A DNA stretch of 64,000 nucleotides from Pholis gunnellus (Eukaryota; Chordata; Actinopteri; Perciformes; Pholidae): NCBI GenBank assembly GCA_910591455.2, contig OU342820.1, positions 20,182,128 through 20,246,127 of the forward strand, written 5' to 3'. This document shows, one piece after another, positions 24,898-36,434 of this stretch (position 1 is the first letter of the stretch; every line of letters starts with the position of its first letter). The notes beneath the pieces are model-generated. The model was not told the DNA's origin. It worked only from the letters and a program-made list of their open reading frames with translations, and ran no database searches. The position numbers were made by a program, and so were the translations under genes.

Positions 24898-25543
24898 ATT
24901 ATAAAGGACACAATGATGGTATACCCTGCAGGGAAAGGTTCTCCTATCCCACGAGAAATGAACACACATATGCAGCAAACTTTCAAAATTAAAAAAAAAA
25001 AAAAGAGGTAGCTAACTCATGAAATGTTAAAGATAAACGACACTATACTAAGAATTAAAACTGGCTTACATTAGCTAGTGATTGACTCGTAATGAGCTAA
25101 CGGTCTGCTACCCATAACAACAGAAGAAGACGCGTCTCCGTCTCGTTCCTCGTATCCGACCTCATCGACGGGCTCAGCATGAACGTGAGGCGTCGGCGCT
25201 CTCGACACTTTAAAAGATGAATAAGTTATTTTTATCTCCAGGACGTCGGTAACGACGACAATTTTTGGACCATTTTTCAGATCGTTTCAGCCGGGGGACC
25301 AAAAAAATGCTCCTCCGCCACCGCCGCCGTCATCTTGGAACAATTTGTAGACACGAGCAAAATAAATTAAACACAAATCGATAACGGACGCTATCTGTTT
25401 TTTTCTTCTTTTTAAACCTAAAAAACTGGTCTTTTACTAAAAGAAAGATGAAGCACGAATGAGCCTCTGGTCCCTCTGAGGCAATCCTCAGGAATTCTCC
25501 AGCCGAAGGGTTCTAATTCCCATCTGGTTCGCTCTGCTCCCCG

Positions 25544-28312
25544 TCAGTAGTTGCGAAGGCTGAAGAAGCCCACGCTGGTCGGCGACTCCTTGACCGTGAC
25601 CGTGACCAGGTTGGCGGTGACGTCCGTTACGAACACGTGTTCGATCAGACTCCGCGTGGGCTTCCAGTCCTGGTTCTGGGCGGCCGCCTGTCCGACGTAG
25701 GGCGAGTCCTGGTCGGAGTCCGAGCAGCTCTCGTCGTCTTCGCCCGTGCTCATGTCGTTCATTTTGGCTTTCTTGCCGTCCTTGGCGGCCAATCTCTCCT
25801 GCTGGCTCTGGACCTCCGCCGCGGAGGCTTTCTGCACGCCGCTCTTCTCCAGCCTGCCTTGGACTCTGGGGGTCTGGATCTCGACCGCCGCCTCCTTGAC
25901 CGCGTCCGCCCCGGGCTGGCTCTTTCTGGTCTGAAGTCTCCCGGGTGTCGCCGGACTCTTGGCGGGATTATACTCCTGGTTCTGCGAGACGGGGGTTTTC
26001 CTCGCCGGGTTGGCGGCGTTCTTCGGGCCCGACGCCGGAGCGTCGCCGCTCTGCGCCCGTTTGCTCTGGAGGTTGAGCGGCTGAGGGCCGGGGCTTTGAT
26101 TGACGGCGGCGTTTTTAGTCGGCAAAGAAGCCACTGCTTTATTATTGGGTGTCCGCTGCAGTGTTGACACAGGGGCCGGGGGCTTCTTTTGTCCGCTGGG
26201 GGAGCTTAGTGTATGCTGAGTGGTTCCTTGAATGAGGTGTTTGGAGGTATTCAGATTCAGCGCCGCTACGCCTTTTGATTTACCAGCAGCTGCTTTCAAA
26301 TCCAGACTCGCACCGCCGGAGACGGACAGTTTGCCCTCGCCGCCGACGCTCCTGCTCGGGCTGGATTTGCTCAGCGAGAGGGAGGCGGGCTGGACCGGCC
26401 TGCCCGGTCCCGCGGCGTTCTTGGCGGCCCCTCCCTGAGTCAGGGGGCCCGTTCTGTTCTGACCGGCCGCCGCATCCCGAGGCGAGCCCCGGTTGAACCC
26501 CATGAAGGTGAAGCTCGCCGGGTGAACGGGCTTCTTGATGGCCCCGGGGAGGTCGCCGTCTTTGGTCGCCTTGAGGATCTTGCGAGGCCCCTTGCTCTGC
26601 GGGGGCTCCTTCGCGTCGGGCGACGGCGGTTTCCTGCCGCGCTTCTTCGGGGGCTCCGGTTTGGCGACGACGATCTGCGCCTTCTTCTGGGGGACGGGGT
26701 GGAGGTCTCGCGTTCGGACTCCCGGCGTCGCCGGTTTCACGTGGCTGCCGTCACCGTCGTCATCTGACGAGGACGAAGAGGAGGAGCACGAGGAGGAGGA
26801 GTCAGAGGACGACGAGGAGCCGGACGAAGAGCTGCTTGGAGCGTCAGTCACATTTTCCTAAATTGAAGAGCAAGCATTAGATGCTGTGCACTAAACCGAC
26901 AAAGTGTTAACAACATCCTGAGTTGTACTTACGAGAATCTTCCGCGGCCGTCCTCTCGGCCTTTTCCCTTTCTTCAGCATCAGAAGCTCCTTTTCTTGCT
27001 CTCTTCAAAACAAACAATGAACAAATATGAATTAATTAGTATATCTAGGCTCCTCCTAAAAATGTTCTGTAGACTTTTTTTTGGACTAAACTCACTTCTT
27101 GTTGAACGCAGCCAACAGTCGGGGGTCCAGGATGTTGTCTTGGGGCTCCCAGCTGTTGTGTCTGAAACAAATGGACATGAAGACAGACGCGCGTCAGGAT
27201 GAAGATGTAAACATCCAACTTCAGATAAATGACCTTTCAACAGTTTGCTCATTTTGGAAACGGAGGACTTTGTTGTTTCAGCAGCCGTCAGCTCACTGGA
27301 GACATCCTGGTGATTATCTGAGACTCTATTTAGAGGAACAAAGGATGAAATAACAGAGGAGCGACATTTTAATCCAAGTCTTCGCTGAAACCGTACTTTT
27401 AAGTGTTTTAAATAGAACGGTTTCAGCAAAGATGAACGACTGAATAAACGATACTTTCATTATGTTAGTTTGTAAACAGATGTTTTGATAAAGTTGTTGT
27501 CAAACGAGTCAAACCCAATTTACTTCAATTCATCAAGACTTTCTCTCTCTTTGAGTAATTGTTATAAAAGCGGTTGTTTTGTGGGTGAAGTATTCCTTTA
27601 GGATCGGTTGAGAAAAAACAGTGTTTACAACACATCTCTACACTTTAACCACAATCACAGCCTGTTTACGTGCGCCTGGCTGGAATAACAGGCCGGTTTT
27701 TATTTCCTCTTTCACAATAAAAGGCTGAAATAAGGAAGCCGGAGCAGAAAAGTGGAAGAATTTTCTGTGGCCGTTACAGAAATATGTGAGGAATTTCTGG
27801 GAATGTTTTGGTTTGTTTCCACAGCCACTAAATCAGATTCAGTTTGGAGTTCTTTATCTTCCCACCGTCGCTGTTCATCTCTGTAGAGAATGAACAACAC
27901 ACACACACACACACACACACCAGGAAGGAAGGAAGAACATTTTTAGGTCACAGAATTCCTCTGACATTTATGGGAAGTGATGAAAATAACAACTCTGTTG
28001 TGCTTGTGATGTCACAGCACGGAGCGTGTTTTTAAAATAACCCCGTCGCTTCTTTGTGGCTCCGCCAGCTGCTTTAGTCCCATTTTTACTTTTGCTTTTA
28101 ATTGAACGATTCTATTTTTCTACACATGAAAATCAAATCCTCGGACAAACTTTTCACAACTGCAGAAAACAAACCCGAGAAACGCGCCGAGTCGTCTCTT
28201 ATCGTGAACTACGTGCATCCGTAATGACCTTTCTTTTCTCCTCATCACTTGTTGTTGAATAGCTCATTCTGATCAGCAGTCACCACTGAAATAATCAACC
28301 CCCACCCTCTCC

Positions 28313-28383
<71 letters not shown>

Positions 28384-29262
28384 GGATGTGGTTCTAACAG
28401 AAAGCCATGGAGCTGGCAGGCAACAGTGTGCATTGATGGTGGATTACAGCAACAATGTGGAGTGAACAGAAAAGGGCAAGTGACGGAGTGGAGCCTTGCA
28501 AGCAGCAACATAAATGCAGAATAAAATAAAGAGCAGATAACTCATAAATAAACTAGATAACGCGTTATGTAACGGATTATATAACATGATATGAAGTCAC
28601 TTAAATGTCAAATAGTGCTGGTGAAGTGGACAGGTCGGTCACGCGATTAAAACTTGTTTACAGTGAGGGGTAAAATGAATAAAACGTCATTATTGTTGGA
28701 TTAAAATGAGGATTGTGAAACCGTTAAACAAACCGGATATTGCTTTAAAGATATTTGATTTGGTTTGGAGATAACTTCATAAATTTAAGTGAGTTATGAA
28801 CAAAAGAAAGCAAATTGAAAAAAAAAAAAAAAAAAAAAAAAAGGAGGCAGACTTTGTGCAACAAACTCGCGACCAGATGTGACGATATCGCGTCGTTGTT
28901 GTTGTCCGGACTTCGTTGATTGGACGGTTGAATAAATAAATAACGATAAAATAAGAGCCGGAGGATCCGTTTGGTGGAAGAGAAACCAGCGACACGTTGT
29001 TGTTGTTTTCATTGTTGTACTCACTTGGATGACCATCCCCTCCACTTCACCAGGAACTCCAACTTTCCCTGGAAGAGAAGAACAACAACCCGACGAGCGG
29101 AAGAACGTGCGTGAACAGACCGTTAGAAGAAGAAGGTAAACAACAACAACAACAACACGGAAACGGGTTGTAATGTTTCGGGGCTCTGACCTTCTTCAGC
29201 CGTTTGTTTAAAATGCATTCCGCATCAAAGACCTGCTCTCCCACGGCGCTCAGCTCCTCCAT
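25544..29262 (-). CDS. cbx2: Chromobox protein homolog 2 (Polycomb PRC1 subunit), five exons
   Basis: CBX2 reads H3K27me3 and compacts chromatin as part of canonical PRC1 in the nucleus. Coding exons on the minus strand are 29262-29191, 29068-29025, 27161-27096, 27002-26933 and 26857-25544. All introns are GT-AG and the joined frame is 521 aa. The chromodomain spans about residues 10-60, with aromatic cage F12, W33 and W36 (VKWRGWSSKHNSWEP). An AT-hook (PRGRPRK) is at 76-82, next to a long Ser/Asp-rich run (91-118) that suits CK2-type phosphorylation. The CBX2-type motif HPVPQKKAQIVVAKPE is at 137-152 and a second AT-hook-like KKRGRKP at 155-161. The middle is a low-complexity, Pro/Ala/Lys-rich disordered region of the kind linked to condensate formation. 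The last ~44 residues are the conserved Pc box (DWKPTRSLIEHVFVTDVTANL, ending SVGFFSLRNY) that binds RING1. The two AT-hooks exclude cbx4, cbx6, cbx7 and cbx8. Exons 2-4 are very small (44, 66, 70 nt), as in other CBX genes. The last exon is strongly GC-rich. Confidence 0.95.
27897..27921. repeat. (AC)12 microsatellite, cbx2 intron 2
   Basis: Perfect AC run inside the intron between cbx2 exons 2 and 3. Confidence 0.95.
28315..28380. repeat. (AC)33 microsatellite, cbx2 intron 2
   Basis: Perfect 66-base AC run on the plus strand, so GT in the cbx2 transcript. An A25 run follows at 28818-28842. Confidence 0.95.
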
Positions 29263-30930
29263 GTCTGCCTTCTGCCCGAGGAACAGTCCTTTATCAGAGG
29301 ACGAGGCGACGCGCGTCCAGCTCACCGGAATTACGCGCGGTGGGGACCGGATGTCCTCGGTCCTCTGCCTTCAGAATAAAGCTCGTCTCGGCTTTAAGCG
29401 CTCACAATAAAGAACACAAAAGTACACCCATGGAATAATTGATTTAAGTATCTGCTAACCGTAGAAGTTCTACTTCTCTTAACTCCCTATTTTATTTTAG
29501 TTCTCTATTAGTATTGTTTTGTGTACATTTTGCATTATTTCCTTTTATTCTTTAATTATTTATACCTGTATTGGGGCAGATTCTAACCCATCGGTCTCAA
29601 CTGGGAAGCACAACTCATGTTTATAAATGTCATTCAAAATAAACTGACTTAGAAAGTTGGTTATGTGGAAATTATGCATGAGACCAACAAACACATTTTA
29701 CTGACAATTTTCCTTTTTTAACAGTTTTTATTTTAGTTTTGCTATGTTTATTAAGCAATGTGACAATCAACTTGGCAATAAAGCATGATAAAAGTAAAAT
29801 AAATCAATGTTTGTTATACATACACACAATAGTAAATAGCATCCACACAATACTGCAAATATTGGGGCAATGTGCTCAGCTAACTTCAGCAATATCAGTT
29901 GTTGTTGGCTTTGTTAGCAAGCAAGCTAACCAGTAAGTTAATTTAGATGTTAATATTAATGTAAGTTGATGAAAGTTATTGGTGAATTGTAAAAGAATAT
30001 ACAGTTTAATGTAAAAATATGTAGACTTGCATCCATTGGACAAAGAACACCACAAAACACATTTATTTTGCATTATAATCATTTAAATACCATTAAAACA
30101 TGCATGAGAAAAAAAACTTAATAGAAACTTTCTAATTTTAACATTCTTATTAATATATACATTTTATTCTTAATAGAAATACAAAAATACACACGTTGTG
30201 GTATAGTGAGGGAATAGTGTTATTTTGAAAGTCGAAACCGGAAGCTTCTTGCTCCCGCGCTTAACTTGATGACATTACTCGAAGAGAGGCGGCAACTGAG
30301 AATGTGGTTGCTTGCACGTGTCCCTTGGCGGCCACCGTCCTCTGATCGATACGCTTTATTCATATATTGTAAGTGAAAGTAGAGACATGGACGCGACCGA
30401 ATGAACGCTACTCTATTCTCAAAGCAAACCGGAAACACACTTAGTTTCTGAATAAAGTTATTTATCTTCAGCTTATTGCTTTCAATGCAGTATTTCTTTT
30501 CTTGTTTGTGTTTTTAGAAATAATCAAAACGTCTTGTACATCAGCAGTTGTGATACATTATATTCATGGCTTCTAATACTCTTATGAAAGAGAGCTGATG
30601 GTCTTAAGACACTTCATAGTAAACATTTAATGACATGTTGTGAAACACAGTAATATACAAGAGTCCTTCAAACAAAACTAAACAAAATACACAAGTTATT
30701 AAGTTCTTCTATTCATTTGATTACTTCCCACCGATTCTGTTCATTTATATTCTTCTTTTTTGAAGAAATAATATCTGAAATGTTTTTGCACAGCTCAGCT
30801 CCTGGGCTCCTTGTGTAATTCTCAGAGTGCATTTCCTCACATGGGATGAAAAATAACCCCCCAGAAGGACTGTCCACACGGGCAGCTGTTCCTCAGCGTC
30901 ACAGCGGAGCCGCTTCTGTTCTCCTGAGGA
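29263..30930. other. Intergenic: cbx2 upstream region and enpp7 3' flank
   Basis: 1.67 kb separates the cbx2 start from the enpp7 stop. 29263-29400 is CpG-containing and is the likely cbx2 promoter/5' UTR. 29.4-30.2 kb is AT-rich with no ORF of interest. 30.22-30.44 kb turns GC-richer and contains two ETS-like ACCGGAA sites facing each other, which could belong to a promoter. The first minus-strand AATAAA after enpp7 is at 30355-30360, which would give enpp7 a 3' UTR of about 575 bases. Confidence 0.5.
30355..30360 (-). terminator. Candidate enpp7 polyadenylation signal
   Basis: First canonical AATAAA on the minus strand after the enpp7 stop codon, 571 bases downstream. Confidence 0.35.
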
Positions 30931-33900
30931 TCAGAATGAAGTTTGTTTTGTCTTTTCTTTCTCCGGAAGATGTTCTGAACTCTGTGATCTGAAACACCAA
31001 CAAAAGAAGTGATAACAGCGCTCAGCGAAACAACGGCCAATAGTTACGTTTTTTTGTCTCACACGTGTGCAGAGTTGAACAATTAAAATGTGATTTTTTA
31101 AAATACGATTACCATGCAGTGATATCAGAATTTAAAAACATTCTCAGAAGTATTCTCGATATTCTGTTTTTAGCCGTATTGCTCAGCTCCACAGGAGACA
31201 ACCAGTTATGACACAAAAACTTTCCTTATTCACTCGTTACCTTTTATTCTTGCGTTTGTTCTGCAGTATTTTGTGGGACGTCATCACGATAAAAACTACA
31301 ACAAGAAATCCAGCCACTGCAGCCAATCCGGTGAAGACATTTTGCAGGAAATTCACATTTTCTCCTGAAACAGAAAACACATTCACAGTCTAAATGTGTG
31401 TTTTTGGACTTAGACTAATGTTACATGCTGCAGGAACTTAGTGCTGAATATCTACTCTATTAAAATATAGCAAGACCCGTCGATCAAAGTACCGCCTCTA
31501 CTCAACTGCATCAACCAACCTCATGATGGCGCTATAACAACTTTAAAGTTCAGTCCAATAACTTCCTGACTGTGTGGCTCAGACGTAACATTCTTCTTCT
31601 TCCACAGTCCGTGTTGACAGAAATGTCCTGCGGTCAGAAATACTCACTATGTGGATTCATCCGCTGCTGAAAATAGTCCCAAACAAATGCACTATTTCTT
31701 TCTGTTTGAGTAACGTTTGCTAAAAGAACTACAGCACCCAGCTGTTTGAGAAAATGAGTAAAAAAACAACAAACAAATCTATGTATTTGTGGGCGTTTTT
31801 CAAAAAGATACTTTTTTAGTAGGAACCAATGGATTTTGGATTGAGTCTGACAAACTAACACATTTATTACTCATGTATATTACTTGTTGCTCTTGTTTTT
31901 TTACTCTGTATCTTGTGTGCTCCGTCCACTTCGCTGCTGTGATCCTGTGACTTCGCCCACTGCGTGACTAATAAAGGATTATCTTATGTTATCTTATCTT
32001 ATCTTATCGTTGCTTTTGATCTTTTCATGGCATTTGTTGGTCATAAGAATAATCAAGAATATTGACAGCGTTGTCCTTGAACTATGTAACAGCTGACACT
32101 AGGCATCAGATCTTCAGATCTCTTTTCTTAAAATCGTTCCAAAGTTACCATCAACAAAGCCAGATCTACTTTGTAGTTTTAACCTGCAGTAGCTCTACAC
32201 GATTTGTAGTCATGTTGTGTCTCTTTGAGGTCATTCTGTGTCTCTTTGAAGTCGTTTTGTATTTCTCTTCAGTTGTTTTGTATATATTTGTCATTATGTG
32301 TCTTTTTCGGTCGTTTGTGCCTTCGAGGTAATTTAGTGTTTTTTGTAGGTGTCTTGTGTCTCTTTGTAATCATTTCTTTGTCTTTTTGAGGTTATTTAGT
32401 GTTTTTTAAGGTAATTTTGTCTGGTTTTGGGGCATTTTTTGTCACTGTAGTCTTTTTCTGCGTCTTTGAGGTCATGATACGTCTCTTTGTAATTGTTTTG
32501 AGTGTCTTTGAGGTACCTTTGAGTCCCTTTTTGCTGTTGTTTTATGTATCGTTGTGGTAGTTTTGATTATCTCTGTTGTCTTTTTGTGTCTCTTTGTATT
32601 TTTCTTTTTGTTATTTGTGAACATTTGGCTTCTCTTCGTGGTCGGTACGAGTCTCTTTGAGTTGACATTCTTCAGCAGAGGGCCAGTGGGGCCCCTGACA
32701 CTTCAGGCCCCTGGGCCTGTGCTTTGTAGGGCCGTTCAGTAATCCATCCATGATGAAGTCAGACATGATGGATGAATGGCCTAGTAATGAAGGAGCAGGT
32801 GTTGGAGGCCACGGGGAGAGACTCATTAGTCTGCTATAAACTCACCCTGAGTGGTAGCGCTGGTAACCAGCATGTGTTTGGTGGCATTCAGGTGGCCGTC
32901 GTTGACCTCCGGCTGGATGCCCAGGATGTGACACATCAAGGGGTAGATGTTCACCGTCTCGAAGGGCCCCACCTCCAGGTTCTTGTGAAACGCCGGACCC
33001 ACTGCCCTGAAGAAGGGCTTCATGTCCATCTCCTGGTTGTCAAAGCCGTGCTCGCCCTTGTTGAACTGAACGGGGAAATACTGCAAAGGACGGATAACAA
33101 AGCACGCGTTGACCCAGTTTGTTAGATTCAATTACATCGTAACGTTTATAAGGCATTGATTTAAGGAGCCGGATCTTAACAGCTGCAGAGGGTGACTCAT
33201 CTCGGCCTGCTCTCATTTAGTCAGCAGAGGGAGGTGTTGTCCAGGAGAAAGAGTCCTCTCCATTCTCTGTCATCTATTTGTTACTTCTATCCACCAATGG
33301 CTAAATGAGAATTTTAATCCAGCTCCAAAAATAAAGAATTTCATAAAACACATAAATTCCTTTGATAATTTCTGTTGTAAATATTCAGCAAAAATGTGCT
33401 AAAAATATCCGTAGGCAGAATGCCCTCATCCGAGTTATGTAACAGCCTCAACATGCTGATCCTCCTCTGACATCAGACTAAAAGCAGTTTGAGTGGCCAT
33501 AAAGGGAGAGAACAAAAAGTCAGATAATACAGTCGTGATCCCCTCTAAACTTCAGATAACCTGTGTTATCAGTAGATTCACGGCACTGATTGGTTTCCTC
33601 ACGATCAGCGTTTGGAGACCGTTTATGATTTCAGTTATTTATTCTCTAAATTAAGTTATGATTCGGTGTTTTTCCAGAACTGACTGACGCATTCAGATGC
33701 AAAGTTACCGACCCGGTGGAGTCAAATGAAAACGCTAATTTTTGAATTTTTGAGGCATGAATGGCTTCACGAAGCATTTGAGAGCGGCGCATGTCATCAG
33801 CCGGGGCTTGGATTATCCCGAGGACGTGCAAATCCACTTGATTGAAATTGTAATGTGCTGAGATTAAAATTGAACTCATTAATTCTAGTCGAAAAAGAGT

Positions 33901-34420
33901 CCAGTTTCACCATTTTCCTGTGAGCAAAATGCTGCTGGTAATTTAAGTATCTCTGTAGACGAGACTTGAGGATATTTCTCTCCAATAAACTGGACGGCTT
34001 GTAAAGGTTGTTTATCTGAATCAGTGTATCAGTGCTTGCCATTTGATTTCTTTATAATCAGTTAACTGGGTCGTAATCATAATCTCAGCCGTTAAAGGTC
34101 TAATGTGGAGTAAGCGCTGAGCTTGTAGGTTACAACTCAGTCAAGATTTAATTAAGGCTGACATCTATTGGCAACCAGGCGATACCGTATCTATTAATGT
34201 CACCTACTGTAGGCTATTCATAGTTTTCGTAACCCTAACTAAGTAGTTTTGTTGCCTAAATCTAACCAAACTGCGACGGATAATAATAATAATAAAAAAT
34301 AAAACTAAGTGTAAAAATCAGCTCAGTCTCCTGTGTGGAAGTCCTGCACTGATCTATTCATCCACCACATCCTGCTCCATTAATATACTTTGTTTACTAG
34401 GCCTACTACTACTACCACTA

Positions 34421-34508
<88 letters not shown>

Positions 34509-34548
34509 CACTACTACTACCACTACCACTACTACCACTACTACTACC

Positions 34549-34601
<53 letters not shown>

Positions 34602-34651
34602 CACTACTACTACCACTACTACTACTACTACTACTACCACTACTACTACTA

Positions 34652-34727
<76 letters not shown>

Positions 34728-34768
34728 CACTACCACTACTACTACTACTACTACTACCACTACTCCTA

Positions 34769-34802
<34 letters not shown>

Positions 34803-34882
34803 CACTACTACTACTACTACTACCACTACTACTACTACCACTACTACTACTACTACCACTACTACTACCACCACTACTACTA

Positions 34883-34922
<40 letters not shown>

Positions 34923-34996
34923 TACTACTACCACTACTACTACCACTACTACTACCACTACTACTACTACCACTACTACTACCACCACTACTACTA

Positions 34997-35036
<40 letters not shown>

Positions 35037-35041
35037 TACTA

Positions 35042-35075
<34 letters not shown>

Positions 35076-35140
35076 CACTACTACTACTACCACTACTACC
35101 ACTACTACTACTACCACTACTACTACCACCACTACTACTA

Positions 35141-35180
<40 letters not shown>

Positions 35181-35230
35181 TACTACTACCACTACTACTA
35201 CCACTACTACTACTACTACCACTACTACTA

Positions 35231-35264
<34 letters not shown>

Positions 35265-35335
35265 CACTACTACTACCACCACTACTACTACTACTACTAC
35301 TACCACTACTACTACTACTACTACCACTACTCCTA

Positions 35336-35369
<34 letters not shown>

Positions 35370-35379
35370 CACTACTACT

Positions 35380-35441
<62 letters not shown>

Positions 35442-35557
35442 CACTACTACTACCACTACCACTACTACTACTACCACTACTACCACTACTACTACTACCA
35501 CTACTACTACCACCACTACTACTACTACCACTACTACTACTACTACCACTACTACTA

Positions 35558-35591
<34 letters not shown>

Positions 35592-35686
35592 CACTACTAC
35601 TACCACCACTACTACTACTACTACTACTACCACTACTACTACTACTACTACCACTACTCCTACTACCACTACTACTACTACTACTA

Positions 35687-35741
<55 letters not shown>

Positions 35742-35917
35742 CACTACTACTACCACTACCACTACTACTACTACCACTACTACCACTACTACTACTACCA
35801 CTACTACTACCACCACTACTACTACTACCACTACTACTACTACTACCACTACTACTACCACCACTACTACTACTACTACTACTACCACTACTACTACTAC
35901 TACTACCACTACTCCTA

Positions 35918-35951
<34 letters not shown>

Positions 35952-35961
35952 CACTACTACT

Positions 35962-36017
<56 letters not shown>

Positions 36018-36106
36018 CACTACTACTACCACTACCACTACTACTACTACCACTACTACCACTACTACTACTACCACTCCTACTACCACTACTACCACTA
36101 CTCCTA

Positions 36107-36140
<34 letters not shown>

Positions 36141-36150
36141 CACTACTACT

Positions 36151-36206
<56 letters not shown>

Positions 36207-36334
36207 CACTACTACTACCACTACCACTACTACTACTACCACTACTACCACTACTACTACTACCACTACTACTACCACCACTACTACTACTACTACTACT
36301 ACCACTACTACTACTACTACTACCACTACTCCTA

Positions 36335-36368
<34 letters not shown>

Positions 36369-36378
36369 CACTACTACT

Positions 36379-36434
<56 letters not shown>

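Larger units (their letters stand above)
6076..25543. other. About 19.5 kb between noggin and cbx2, no gene seen
   Basis: Apart from the listed repeats, this is unique-looking AT-moderate DNA with short frames that match no family I know. 11900-12095, 16590-16790 and 18165-18340 have the even composition and homeobox/Sox-like sites of regulatory elements. The last ~1.5 kb is probably cbx2 3' UTR (minus strand). Since noggin and cbx2 are both developmental regulators, enhancers are expected here, but none is proven. Confidence 0.5.

Noticed and set aside
25637..26167. 176-codon plus-strand frame opposite cbx2 exon 5
   Set aside because: Antisense shadow of GC-rich cbx2 coding sequence.
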